The notes under the pieces were generated by a model. That model was given only the letters and a program-made list of their open reading frames with translations, made no database searches and was not told the DNA's origin. The position numbers and the translations under genes were made by a program. 64,000 nucleotides of DNA from Desulfococcaceae bacterium HSG9 (GTDB taxonomy: Bacteria > Desulfobacterota > Desulfobacteria > Desulfobacterales > JAUCGF01), in contig JAUCGF010000080.1 of the NCBI GenBank assembly GCA_030378005.1, positions 1-64,000 of the forward strand, given 5' to 3'. Of this stretch, positions 9,344-18,325 are shown one piece after another (position 1 is the first letter of the stretch; each line of letters opens with the position of its first letter).

Positions 9344-10075
9344 ATGATTTTTACAGCCAATAAAGGGCAAACCAGCTATGGCGAGGCGATTGGCATTCTT
9401 CTGCTTGAAACCAGAACGCCTTTTATTCAAGGTGATGTCGGAAATGCGACCAGCTATGAATATCCTGTAAGGTATAAAAAGGTAGATGGGTTAACAGCGA
9501 AACGTATATTCAAACATGACTACAGTTTCGTTGAAAAAATGATCCAAGGTGCTAAAGAACTTGAACGCGAAGGTGTAAAGGCGATTACAGGCGATTGTGG
9601 TTTTATGGCGATTTATCATAAAGAGGTGAAAGAATCTGTCAGCATCCCTGTTTTTCTTTCCAGCCTTCTGCAGATTCCGTTTATCAGATCGACTCTTGCA
9701 GCTAACGCCGAAGTCGGCATCCTGACGGCCAATTCGCAGTCATTGACTTCTGAAGTTTTCGACAGGATCGGCATAAGTAATGACAACGCTTTGATAATTC
9801 GCGGTTTGGAAAATGAAAAAAATTTCAAAGACGCGGTAATTGATGAAATTGGAACTTTAGACAGTGATGGGATAAGAAAGGAGGTGATTGCTGCTGCAAA
9901 AGAACTCATCACGGCGCATCCTAAAATCAAGGCATTTCTTATGGAATGCAGTATGCTTCCGCCATACAGCGAAGCCCTTCAGCGTGCTACGGGACTGCCG
10001 GTGTATGATTTTTTAACCATGATCGATTATGTATATTCGGCCATCGTTAAAAAGCGATTTAAGGATGTATTATAA
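9344..10075 (+). CDS. Aspartate/glutamate racemase-family protein
   Basis: The 243-residue protein matches the Asp/Glu/hydantoin racemase superfamily, in which two cysteines act as acid and base on opposite faces of the substrate. C85 (TGDCGFM) and C202 (LMECSMLPPY) are in the expected places, in two similar half-domains. Family members include racemases, maleate isomerase, arylmalonate decarboxylase and the EutA protein of ectoine use, so the exact reaction is open. AAGGAAAG precedes the ATG. It lies between the M24 peptidase and the TRAP transporter on the same strand, which suggests one catabolic unit. The 280 bases that follow show no credible gene. Confidence 0.85.
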   Translation: MIFTANKGQTSYGEAIGILLLETRTPFIQGDVGNATSYEYPVRYKKVDGLTAKRIFKHDYSFVEKMIQGAKELEREGVKAITGDCGFMAIYHKEVKESVSIPVFLSSLLQIPFIRSTLAANAEVGILTANSQSLTSEVFDRIGISNDNALIIRGLENEKNFKDAVIDEIGTLDSDGIRKEVIAAAKELITAHPKIKAFLMECSMLPPYSEALQRATGLPVYDFLTMIDYVYSAIVKKRFKDVL

Positions 10076-10355
10076 GGATACGTTTTTCAAGCTTATAGGA
10101 GCCGCTCCTTCGATGCTTTGCTGGTGACATTTCCGGATATCGCCTTATTTTTACCGAATACCGCTTTTGTGAAATAGTCGAATTTTTTAGAATCGAACTG
10201 CGTGAATGATTTGCAGAATTGTTCTGCAATAAAAAGGTAAACTATTTTTTGTTCCAAGGCTAAGGTCAACTTGAAGGATGCCAAAAAATGTTATTTTTAG
10301 CCTGAAAATTAAAACACTAAAGAAAATTAAAACACTAAAAAGGGAGAATTTTAAA

Positions 10356-11474
10356 ATGGAGAAACAGTTTAGATCAAATGCTCAAAAAAATCAGATTAAC
10401 AAAAGGAAAATTTGCAATAAAACAAGTTTTTATTGCCTGTCATTCATCCTTATTTTGGCGCTGTTTACATCATTGTCAGCCACACAGGCAATTGCCAAAA
10501 GTGTCATAAAGGTGGCTTTCATAGGTAGCGATGACCCGTATGTAAGCGTTGATGGCGCTACTGCGGTGGTTTTTAAAAACCTGGTTGAAACAGGCACTAA
10601 CAATGAAATTGAAGTGCGTCTTTTTCCAGGCGGCGTACTGGGCCAAGAACGTGAAATGATGGAAATGTTAAAAGGCGGCCTGATCCACGTCCACTTAGCT
10701 ACGGCCGGTTCCATGGGATCATTTTTTCCGCTTTATGGGGTGTTCGATATTCCCTATTTGATTCCAAGTTATTCTGTCGCTTATGACGTATGGGATGGAT
10801 GGTACGGGAAAAAAGTTGATGACTTGATATTTGCCAAAACAGGTTTAAGAAGCTTGGGTTTTTTTGCTCAAAGCGGATTCTATCATCTGACGAACAATAA
10901 AAAAATGATCAAAAACATAAAGGACATGAAAGGGCTTAAATTTCGTACAATGACCCTGCCCAGCCACATTAAGATTTTTGAAGCTATGGGCGCGTCCGCT
11001 ATTCCGATATCATGGGCTGAATTGTACACCTCCCTTCAAACAGGTGTTATTGATGGGCAGCATAATCCGGTGGGTTATATCGTTCAAGGCAAGCTTCAAG
11101 AGGTGCAAAAGTATATGACGTTGACTGGACACATGTATGCGGTAGGATTCTTTCTTGTTAATGACAAGTGGTTTCAATCATTGTCGCCGGAGTTTAAAAA
11201 TGTTGTCCTTGATGCTTCCCGAGTCGCCAAAACCGCTGCGCGCGGAATGAATTCGCTTGTTAATGCGGACAAGAAAAAGGGAATCCCTTTTCTTAAAAAA
11301 GATATGGAAATTTATAAGCCGACTCCTGCTGAAATTGAAGAATTTGCGGCAGCAACTATCCCTGCAATGCGAAAATACATAACTGAAACATTAGGCCAAG
11401 AGGGAGTGGACCTGCTTAATGATTATGTCAAGGCTGTGGAGGAGTCTAAAAAGAAATTGAGCTATGCGCCCTAA
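10356..11474 (+). CDS. dctP: TRAP transporter periplasmic substrate-binding protein (DctP family)
   Basis: The 372-residue protein has an N-terminal signal peptide (hydrophobic stretch about residues 25-45, ending near TQAIAKS) and a DctP-family fold. The conserved arginine that clamps a substrate carboxylate is in LKFRTM. The signature WAELYTSLQTGVIDGQ is also present. It delivers an organic acid or a zwitterion to the membrane pair encoded next. The start is ATG 10356, with AGGGAG ten bases upstream; an in-frame ATG at 10278 would add a charged stretch before the signal peptide and is less likely. Ectoine-type and dicarboxylate ligands are both possible given the neighbours. Confidence 0.93.
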   Translation: MEKQFRSNAQKNQINKRKICNKTSFYCLSFILILALFTSLSATQAIAKSVIKVAFIGSDDPYVSVDGATAVVFKNLVETGTNNEIEVRLFPGGVLGQEREMMEMLKGGLIHVHLATAGSMGSFFPLYGVFDIPYLIPSYSVAYDVWDGWYGKKVDDLIFAKTGLRSLGFFAQSGFYHLTNNKKMIKNIKDMKGLKFRTMTLPSHIKIFEAMGASAIPISWAELYTSLQTGVIDGQHNPVGYIVQGKLQEVQKYMTLTGHMYAVGFFLVNDKWFQSLSPEFKNVVLDASRVAKTAARGMNSLVNADKKKGIPFLKKDMEIYKPTPAEIEEFAAATIPAMRKYITETLGQEGVDLLNDYVKAVEESKKKLSYAP

Positions 11475-11512
11475 TCTGCGGATACGTTCAAGTTAAATAG
11501 CTGTACAAATCT

Positions 11513-11669
11513 GGCATCCTTCATTTTTAGGTTTACACTTTTTTGTATTCATAAAAGGGCATCCTTCATATCAGCCCAAAAGCAGTTTACACTTTTTCCA
11601 TTTGCATATCGGGCAATCCCTTGTGGTTGGCCAATGTAGAAAAGTGTAAACCGAAAAATGAAGGATGCC
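11513..11669. mobile_element. MITE-like element with 30-bp terminal inverted repeats
   Basis: Bases 11513-11542 and 11640-11669 are inverted repeats matching at 29 of 30 positions. Inside, from 11558, lies a second partial copy of the same end. Related fragments occur at about 17009-17046, 55266-55285 and 10273-10282. The right end carries AAGGAT, close to the ATG of the following dctQ gene, so the element may influence its translation. No coding capacity is seen. Confidence 0.8.
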
Positions 11670-11685
11670 CATAAAAGGATAAAAA

Positions 11686-12228
11686 ATGGGAAAAAAATCA
11701 AATAAGTCAAAAAAAATAGCTGGTTTGATCGACACCGTCGCTTCTGTTTTAGAACGATGGAGTTTGGCAGTCAGTGTGCTGATGGGAGGGGCGATGGTTG
11801 TTATCGTAATCGCCGGAGTTATTGCCCGTTATGCGATGCAGAATCCCCTTGCCTGGACGGAAGAGGCTTCAAGATTTCTGATGATCTGGATGGTACTAAT
11901 AGGGATGTCGGTTGTGGCCCGCAATCGTGAAAATCTGAGTGTCTTATTTCTGGTTACCAAATTTCCTATATTTCTACAGCGAATTGTCAAGTTCCTTACC
12001 GAATTGCTGGTGATGATTTTTCTTTACATTCTGGTCGTCGAAGGAATGGAAATGGCGCTAAAAGCTAAAGTGCAGATAGTTCCGTCCATCGGTATTACGA
12101 TGTTTTACCCTCTTTTTTGCATCCCTGTTGGCGGATTGCTGACTATGATACAGCTAGGGTTACAAATGCTGTTGGATATGCTCAGGTGGGGAAGTGAAAT
12201 ATCTCCGTATGATATGACTGTGGAATAA
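11686..12228 (+). CDS. dctQ: TRAP transporter small permease (DctQ family)
   Basis: The 180-residue protein has four predicted membrane helices and the family signature around NPLAWTEEASRFLMIWM. It works with DctM and DctP to import the ligand using a sodium gradient. It starts 16 bases after the right end of the MITE-like element at 11513-11669, and the AAAAGGAT motif before the ATG is the likely ribosome binding site. The 38 bases to dctM fit one operon. Confidence 0.92.
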   Translation: MGKKSNKSKKIAGLIDTVASVLERWSLAVSVLMGGAMVVIVIAGVIARYAMQNPLAWTEEASRFLMIWMVLIGMSVVARNRENLSVLFLVTKFPIFLQRIVKFLTELLVMIFLYILVVEGMEMALKAKVQIVPSIGITMFYPLFCIPVGGLLTMIQLGLQMLLDMLRWGSEISPYDMTVE

Positions 12229-12266
12229 TTTATTTAACAAACAACAAAATCAGACGCAGGTGAATT

Positions 12267-13553
12267 ATGTCAATATATGTTTTAATTCTTTTATTTGCAT
12301 GTCTCCTTTTAGGTATGCCCGTGGCTTATGTATTAGGAGTAACTTCGATATTCATTATGCTTCAACTCGGAGATACAGCGCTTTTTTCCTTAATTCCGAT
12401 GCGCTTTTTTAACAGTATCAATCTGTTCCCGCTGATGGCTATGCCGCTATTTATTTTGGCTGGAGAGATAATGAATAAGGCCGGAATAACAAACCGAGTG
12501 ATCGATTTTTCAACGAAATTGGTCGGACATTGGCGCGGAGGATTGGCGCAGGCAAACATACTTGCCAGTATTCTTTTCGCCGGGCTTACCGGAAGCGCCG
12601 TGGCTGATTCGGCTGCCTTGGGAAGCATGCTGATTCCCGGAATGGAAAGAAAGGGCTATGATAGGAATTTTGCCGCTGCGGTAACGGCCGCATCTTCCTG
12701 TATCGGCCCGATTATTCCACCTTCGATTGTCATGGTCATTTACGGAGCCTTCATGCAGGTTTCCATTGCCGGCCTGTTTGCAGCGGGCATTATTCCCGGC
12801 CTAATCATGGGAATAACGCTCATGTTTTTTTCGCACAGAATTTCCAGCCAAAGAAAATACCCTAAAGAAGAGCATAGGGCAACCATTCCAGAAGTTTTTT
12901 CCGGTTTCAAAAAAGCATTTTTATCACTGATGATGCCGGTAATCATTCTGGTAGGCATTTTAGGTGGAATTTTTACGCCCACCGAAGCCGCGGCGGTGGC
13001 GGTGCTTTATGCTTTAGTGATCGGCGTTTTGGTTTATCGCAATATCGGCCTTGCGGATTTATACACAATGCTTTGCACCATGACCAAATCTTCAGGAATC
13101 GCTTTTATTGTTTTGTCAACCGCCGGAATTTTTATTTGGCTTTTGACAACCGAGCAGGTTCCTCAGCAAATTGCAGAGTTTGTTCTATCCATAACAACGA
13201 ATAAATATTTGGTCTTATTGATGATTAATGGCATATTATTATTTGTCGGATGTTTCATGGACAGCATACCGGCATTAATCATATTGGGTCCTGTTTTCAC
13301 TCCGTTAGCGGCTGAAATAGGGGTGCATCCTTTGCATTTCGGAGTGATCATGTGCTTGAATCTTACGGTAGGTTTGGCCACGCCTCCGTTGGGGGCCTGT
13401 CTGTTTACCTGTTGCGCCGTCGGACGTGTGAGCCTTGAAGGCATCACAAAGGAGATATGGCCGTTTATTATAGCGCTGATTGTTGCCATTTTCATTGTTA
13501 CTTACATTCCGGCCATAAGCTTGACCATACCTAAATTACTTGGTTTTATGTGA
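12267..13553 (+). CDS. dctM: TRAP transporter large permease (DctM family)
   Basis: The 428-residue inner-membrane protein has about twelve hydrophobic segments and DctM motifs such as GLTGSAVADSAALG and PIIPPSI, followed by a second inverted half with TPTEAAAVAVLYAL and GLATPPLGACLF. This is the transport channel of the TRAP system. GACGCAGGTG precedes the ATG. It completes a DctP-Q-M set in the standard order, probably expressed with the upstream peptidase and racemase genes. Confidence 0.94.
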   Translation: MSIYVLILLFACLLLGMPVAYVLGVTSIFIMLQLGDTALFSLIPMRFFNSINLFPLMAMPLFILAGEIMNKAGITNRVIDFSTKLVGHWRGGLAQANILASILFAGLTGSAVADSAALGSMLIPGMERKGYDRNFAAAVTAASSCIGPIIPPSIVMVIYGAFMQVSIAGLFAAGIIPGLIMGITLMFFSHRISSQRKYPKEEHRATIPEVFSGFKKAFLSLMMPVIILVGILGGIFTPTEAAAVAVLYALVIGVLVYRNIGLADLYTMLCTMTKSSGIAFIVLSTAGIFIWLLTTEQVPQQIAEFVLSITTNKYLVLLMINGILLFVGCFMDSIPALIILGPVFTPLAAEIGVHPLHFGVIMCLNLTVGLATPPLGACLFTCCAVGRVSLEGITKEIWPFIIALIVAIFIVTYIPAISLTIPKLLGFM

Positions 13554-13583
13554 AATTTGTCAGTTAAAATTTTGTTTGTAATG

Positions 13584-13730
13584 GTTCAGATACTAAGACA
13601 CAAAGACACAAAAAATGTATGAAGTAAAAACTTTGAAATAAAAAAAGAATTTATTGCTGAAAAAATAGCATATTCGGCATCAAATGAATAATATTTAAAC
13701 TTTTGTGACTTAGTGCCTTAGTGGCTGAAC
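13584..13730. repeat. Imperfect inverted repeat (ACTAAGACACAAAG type)
   Basis: Arms 13584-13613 and 13701-13730 pair at 25 of 30 positions around an AT-rich centre. It fills most of the 209-bp gap between dctM and the PLP enzyme gene and looks like a non-autonomous repeat. Confidence 0.65.
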
Positions 13731-13762
13731 TATTACCATATTTTTAAAAAAAGGATTGACTC

Positions 13763-15229
13763 ATGATTGATTTAACCATTCATCCAGAAACACTTGAAAA
13801 CAACATTGCCTATTGTCGGGAAAAGGGCATTACGCTGCCCACATTTTCCATGATGAAAAACCCGGAGACCATCCCTGAAAAAATTAAAGACCGGCTAAAA
13901 ACAATCGGCCTGTGGGACATCCATTCCGCCAATCTTTACAGAATTACATGGAACAATGAACCTGAAGATTCCGGCGGACTTTTTGGCGGGGTCAACCATT
14001 TTATCTTGCCGCCGGAACTCACGGGATGTAAAGCCAGTATCATTATGCTGGCAGGCCGTTGGTTTCCCACCGGCGCTCACAAGGTAGGCGCGACTTTTGG
14101 CTGCCTGGCTCCGGCTTTGGTCACAGGACAATTTGACCCTCGCAAAACGAAAGCTGTCTGGCCCTCCACCGGTAACTACTGCCGTGGCGGAGCCTATATT
14201 TCCGCCCTTTTGGCTTGCAATGCCATTGCTATCCTGCCCGAAGAGATGTCCCGAGAGCGGTTTGAATGGCTTAAGACTATTGCCGGCCAGATTATTGCCA
14301 CCCCTGGATGCGAGTCCAACGTCAAGGAAATCTTTGACAAATGCTGGGAACTGAGAAACTCCGGCGAAGACCTCAGAATATTCAACCAGTTTGATGAAAT
14401 GGGCAACCCGCTGTGGCATTATACCGTTACCGGAAATGCCGTTGAAACCGTGTTGCAGCAATACATCGCTGACGGAAAACGGTTTGCCGGATATGTCGCC
14501 TCTTCGGGATCCGGCGGAACTCTGGGAGCCGGTTATTATTTGAAGCAAAAATTCCCCCGTTCCAAAGTTGTCGTTGCGGAAGCCCTTCAGTGCCCCACTT
14601 TGCTAAATAACGGGTTCGGCGGCCATCGCATCGAAGGTATCGGCGACAAACATGTTCCCTGGGTGCATAACTGTAAAGAAACTGATTTTGTCGTGGCCGT
14701 GGATGATGAAGTTCCTATGCGGGTGCTGCGCCTGTTCAACGAGCCTTTGGGACGCCAGGCGTTATGTGCGGCAGGAGTTGATAAAGCTTTGACGGAAAAC
14801 CTCGACCTTCTCGGCATCTCCGGCATCGGCAACATGGCGGCGGCCATCAAATTTGCCAAATACAATGAGTTGACCGAAGATGATGTGGTTGTCTCTGTAG
14901 CCACGGATTCGATGCAGCTTTACGAATCACGGTTGAAGGAACTGGAACAGGAAAAAGGCGTTTACACAGAAGTTCAGGCCCAGAGAGATATTGAACTGGT
15001 CAACGCCATAACAATGGATCACACCAAAGAGTTGTCTTATTACGACCGGAAAACGATTCACAATCTCAAGTATTACACTTGGATCGAACAACAGGGCCGG
15101 GATGTCGAAGAACTCAACAAGCAGTGGTATGATCACGATAATTATTGGTATTCCATATTCGATCAGGCAGATGCCATTGATGATTTGATCACCGATTTCA
15201 ACAACAGGGTCGGGCTTTTGAAAAGCTGA
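13763..15229 (+). CDS. PLP-dependent fold-type II enzyme (cysteine synthase / tryptophan synthase beta-like)
   Basis: The 488-residue protein has the fold-type II PLP pattern: the Schiff-base lysine K107 in GAHKVGATFG, the substrate/Asn loop STGNYCRGGA, and the phosphate-binding glycine loop SSGSGGTLGAG. Members carry out beta-replacement or beta-elimination on amino acids. It is longer than cysteine synthase (about 310), with an N-terminal extension of about 75 residues and a C-terminal tail of about 100, so the substrate cannot be named. AAAGGATTG precedes the ATG. It follows the TRAP operon on the same strand and may act on an amino acid released by the upstream M24 and racemase enzymes. 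Confidence 0.85.
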   Translation: MIDLTIHPETLENNIAYCREKGITLPTFSMMKNPETIPEKIKDRLKTIGLWDIHSANLYRITWNNEPEDSGGLFGGVNHFILPPELTGCKASIIMLAGRWFPTGAHKVGATFGCLAPALVTGQFDPRKTKAVWPSTGNYCRGGAYISALLACNAIAILPEEMSRERFEWLKTIAGQIIATPGCESNVKEIFDKCWELRNSGEDLRIFNQFDEMGNPLWHYTVTGNAVETVLQQYIADGKRFAGYVASSGSGGTLGAGYYLKQKFPRSKVVVAEALQCPTLLNNGFGGHRIEGIGDKHVPWVHNCKETDFVVAVDDEVPMRVLRLFNEPLGRQALCAAGVDKALTENLDLLGISGIGNMAAAIKFAKYNELTEDDVVVSVATDSMQLYESRLKELEQEKGVYTEVQAQRDIELVNAITMDHTKELSYYDRKTIHNLKYYTWIEQQGRDVEELNKQWYDHDNYWYSIFDQADAIDDLITDFNNRVGLLKS

Positions 15230-15319
15230 ACATCCAATGTTCAATATCGAACATTGAATTAATTGGCTGGCTTAATATATTATCAGGGCAATCGTCGCTA
15301 AAGACGACCCTGTCATGAG

Positions 15320-15709
15320 TTATTCAGTCCCCGGAACCGAGACATGCTCAATTATAATATCCGTATCCGCCTGCCGGATCCGGATATTTTTAAGCCACGC
15401 CTGATCATTCTCTGCGGGATAATCGCTACGGTAACCCGTCTCAATGCCGAAACGTCAGCGGTAATCTTTGAAAATCCCTCGATGACTGATACCGATATTG
15501 TTGACGGCATACGCGAAAGCTGCGGTACCGTGTTGTCCGTATTCAGAACTTTCCATGGTATATTTATCAATATTCTGATATTGACCCACAATCGTACCTC
15601 GACCCACTTTGCTTGATATAATCCCCCATGAAGCGGCAAGGTTATACCCACGAGCGACAGTGCCGAAATGACATGGTGTCATGTTTAACATATAGTTTTT
15701 ATATGTCAA
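15320..15709 (-). pseudogene. DDE transposase remnant (IS4-like C-terminal part) with in-frame stop
   Basis: The minus strand from 15709 reads 84 residues ending IFKDYR, then TGA at 15455-15457, then continues in the same frame with RFGIETGYR and 45 residues in all to a stop at 15320-15322. The restored motif YR-RFGIETGYR is the Y-(2)-R-(3)-E-type signature of IS4-like DDE transposases. The catalytic N-terminal part is missing. Its upstream edge lies two bases from the MITE insertion at 15711-15885. The rest of the 15230-15320 stretch shows nothing. Confidence 0.65.
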
Positions 15710-15710
15710 C

Positions 15711-15885
15711 CTTCTATCCTCAGGGCAATTGCATGAAACTTTGGCATGAATTTTGATTGATAATGAATTTAATATGTTACTTTCGGCACCGTCAAGCTTA
15801 ACGTATCCGAATTATAAAATAACTATTCATAATCAATTGTATTTATTGCAATTAAAATTTCATGCAATTGCCCTGCTTCTATCCT
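15711..15885. mobile_element. 155-bp MITE with 10-bp target-site duplication
   Basis: The element spans 15721-15875. Its ends are 18-bp perfect inverted repeats (CAGGGCAATTGCATGAAA and complement), extended imperfectly to about 50 bp. It is flanked by an exact 10-bp direct repeat, CTTCTATCCT, at 15711-15720 and 15876-15885. It has no coding capacity and must be mobilised in trans. The remaining 15886-16104 stretch holds only a weak promoter candidate (TTGACA at 16017). Confidence 0.9.
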
Positions 15886-16104
15886 ATTTGTACTGAATTA
15901 TTCCCAAGGATTAAATTACAGGTTCTCCCTACATTGAGCGATTAGGAAGATTTTTTTATAACCATTCACCTTTTCTGGTTCCCATTATACTTTACGGGAA
16001 CCCTTAAAATTTATTCTTGACAATATATCCACCATTACATTATGGGGCTGAATATTATTGATAAAGACTACGCATTTGCTTGATTTGAAAGGAAAATAAT
16101 TAAT

Positions 16105-17010
16105 ATGGCAGAAATTATCTTAGAAGATGAATCCTTGCGAGATGGTCTCCAGTTTGAAAAAGTGATCATCCCCATTGAAGAAAAACTTATGCTTTTTGAC
16201 CTGCTTCGATCTGCGGGTGTTAAACGCATTCAAGTCGGTTCTCTCGTCAATCCCAAAGTGGTACCCCAAATGGCAGACACCGACATGCTGGCCAGCCGTG
16301 TGATTGGCGCACAGGGGACCCTGGCAACAGGACTGGTCTTAAACGCTAAAGGGCTTGAAAGAGCCGTGGCCAGCGGCCTTAAACACATCACTCTTTCAGC
16401 TTCTGTCAGCGATACCCACAGTATGAAAAATGTGGGCAAATCTTCTCAAGAAGCCATTAATTCTGTATTCCAATTGATTCGGGAAGCTGACGAAGCGGGA
16501 ATTGATGTTCGTGCGGGCGCCCAATGCGTCTTTGGCTGTGTTTACGAAGGCACTGTTTCTGAAGATAAGGTTGTTGACACACTCTGCCAAATGGCCAGTG
16601 CGGGCGCTGGTGAACTCAATCTGGCGGATACTACCGGAATGGGCAACCCAGTTCAAGTCAAGCGGCTTGTGTACAAAGTGATGCAAGCACTTCCAAATGC
16701 TGTGTTGTCTTTGCATCTGCATGACACCAGAGGATTGGGGATGGCCAACATGATCGCCGGATATGAAGCCGGTATCCGAATTTTCGATACCAGCGCAGGC
16801 GGATTGGGCGGATGCCCATTTGTCAGGGGCGCTGCCGGCAATGTGCCTACTGAGGACGCTGTTCATCTGTTTGAATCTATGGGAATCGCAACGGGTATCA
16901 ATTTATCTAAACTCTGCCAAGTTGTGGACAAGTATGAGTTGCTGTTAGGAAGAAGCCTTCCGGGGCGCATGAACAGAGTTCTTAAAACCCAATCGCTCTG
17001 CACTGTTTAA
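16105..17010 (+). CDS. Hydroxymethylglutaryl-CoA lyase family protein
   Basis: The 301-residue TIM-barrel protein belongs to the DRE-TIM metallolyases. ESLRDGLQ (residues 8-15) carries the catalytic Arg and metal-binding Asp, HLHDTRG gives the metal-binding histidines, and GGLGGCPF holds the active-site cysteine loop. These enzymes split 3-hydroxy-3-methylglutaryl-CoA or a related hydroxyacyl-CoA into acetyl-CoA or pyruvate plus an acid. The following gene is a CoA-transferase and the convergent operon is a tricarboxylate transporter, so the substrate may be a branched hydroxy-diacid made into its CoA ester next door. A TTGACA box lies about 85 bases before the start (16017) but its -10 partner is poor. 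AAAGGAAAA precedes the ATG. Confidence 0.88.
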   Translation: MAEIILEDESLRDGLQFEKVIIPIEEKLMLFDLLRSAGVKRIQVGSLVNPKVVPQMADTDMLASRVIGAQGTLATGLVLNAKGLERAVASGLKHITLSASVSDTHSMKNVGKSSQEAINSVFQLIREADEAGIDVRAGAQCVFGCVYEGTVSEDKVVDTLCQMASAGAGELNLADTTGMGNPVQVKRLVYKVMQALPNAVLSLHLHDTRGLGMANMIAGYEAGIRIFDTSAGGLGGCPFVRGAAGNVPTEDAVHLFESMGIATGINLSKLCQVVDKYELLLGRSLPGRMNRVLKTQSLCTV

Positions 17011-17067
17011 AAAGCAGTTTACACTTTTTTAAAGAGAGTGCATCCTGAAAATAGGAAAGGATTGAAA

Positions 17068-18276
17068 ATGCCTGAAAAAAGCTTGCCGCTTGAAGGAATC
17101 AGAGTGCTGGAATTGGGTCATACCGTCATGGGACCTGCCTGTGGCCTGATTTTGGCCGATATGGGCGCCGATGTTTACAAGGTGGAACGCACCGGTAAAG
17201 GCGACGATACCCGCTGGCTCAAAGGTTTCGGTTCCGGGTTTTTTACTTATTTAAACCGTAATAAAAAAAGCATCTCCATCGACTTGAAATCCCCAAAAGG
17301 CAAAGATATTTTGCTAAAACTCGTCGAAAATGCTGATGTGTTGATCGAAAATTTCGGTCCCGGCACTGTGGAAAGGCTTGGCGTGGGTTATGATATTTGC
17401 CAAAAAATCAACCCCAGGCTGATTTACTGCTCGTTAAAGGGTTTTATGCCGGGTCCATATCAAAACCGCCCGGCTTTGGATGAGGTTGTGCAAATGATGG
17501 GCGGATTAGCCTACATGACCGGCCCTTCCGGCCGTCCGCTTCGAGCCGGCGCTTCTATTACCGATATTTTGGGCGGCAGTTATGGATCGATTGGCATTCT
17601 GACTGCTTTGTATCAACGTGAATTCACTGGGAAAGGTCAACTTGTGCAGGCCGCGTTATATGAATCAGTTGCCTTTTTGGTAGGGCAGCATATCGCCGTG
17701 GCCGCCGTTTCCGGAGAAGCGCCTCCGCCAATGCCTGAACGCGGTCGGACCTGGTCCGTTTATGACTTGTTTTCCACAGCAGATAACGAGCAAGTGTTTA
17801 TAGGCGTCACTTCTGAACGCCATTGGAAACGCTTATGCGAATTTTTCGGTTTTTCAGATTGGGCCCAAGACGAGCGATTGGCGTCCAACCAGAGGCGAGT
17901 TGATGCTCGTGAATGGTTCTTTCCCGAACTTCAAAAACGATTGGGCAAGCTCAAGAAAGATGACTTAATGGCCCTGGCTGAAAAAGCGGAAATTCCGTTT
18001 GCTCCGGTGAATCAGCCTGTCAATCTTATTGACGATCCCCATATTAACCAATCTGACAGTCTCGCAGCGGTTAAGACCCCTGACGGAAGCATCGCAAAGC
18101 TGCCCAAAATCCCGTTGCGGCTTAATGGATCGACATTTGATTTGCGCAATCATCCACCTGAAATCGGTGAATGTTCACTAGAAATATATCGCAGTATCGG
18201 ATATACGGATGATGAAATTGATGAGCTGCTGAATGAGGGGGTTGTGCAAATCGCAGGGCAAAAATCGGGTTCCTGA
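17068..18276 (+). CDS. CaiB/BaiF family (class III) CoA-transferase
   Basis: The 402-residue protein has the family's N-terminal start (IRVLELGHTVMGPACG), GADVYKVE and the catalytic aspartate D138 in RPALDEVVQ, which forms an aspartyl-CoA thioester during CoA transfer. It likely moves CoA from a donor such as succinyl-CoA to a carboxylic acid that the upstream lyase-like enzyme then cleaves. The start is ATG 17068 with AGGAAAGG upstream. An in-frame GTG at 17038 lies in a fragment of the MITE family seen at 11513-11669 and is unlikely. It converges with tctA. Confidence 0.9.
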   Translation: MPEKSLPLEGIRVLELGHTVMGPACGLILADMGADVYKVERTGKGDDTRWLKGFGSGFFTYLNRNKKSISIDLKSPKGKDILLKLVENADVLIENFGPGTVERLGVGYDICQKINPRLIYCSLKGFMPGPYQNRPALDEVVQMMGGLAYMTGPSGRPLRAGASITDILGGSYGSIGILTALYQREFTGKGQLVQAALYESVAFLVGQHIAVAAVSGEAPPPMPERGRTWSVYDLFSTADNEQVFIGVTSERHWKRLCEFFGFSDWAQDERLASNQRRVDAREWFFPELQKRLGKLKKDDLMALAEKAEIPFAPVNQPVNLIDDPHINQSDSLAAVKTPDGSIAKLPKIPLRLNGSTFDLRNHPPEIGECSLEIYRSIGYTDDEIDELLNEGVVQIAGQKSGS

Positions 18277-18325
18277 AGTGTGAAAAAGCCACGAAAATCA
18301 CAATGATCCAGAAACCCGATTTTTT
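18261..18325. terminator. Terminator-like hairpin between convergent genes
   Basis: Arms 18261-18275 and 18309-18323 pair at 14 of 15 positions with a 33-base loop, and the right arm runs into six Ts. It overlaps the end of the CoA-transferase gene and abuts the tctA stop, so it could stop both transcripts. The long loop keeps confidence moderate. Confidence 0.45.

Noticed and set aside
10093-10284. 63-codon minus-strand frame between the racemase and dctP genes
   Set aside because: No recognisable domain, no ribosome binding site, and it overlaps the region leading into dctP. A decayed fragment is possible but cannot be supported.
15344-15616. 90-codon plus-strand frame
   Set aside because: It is the complement of the transposase remnant read on the minus strand, which has a clear RFGIETGYR motif.
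16017-16045. Sigma-70 promoter before the lyase gene
   Set aside because: TTGACA is perfect, but the best -10 (CATTAT) has a 15-base spacer and two mismatches, so it is not listed as a feature.
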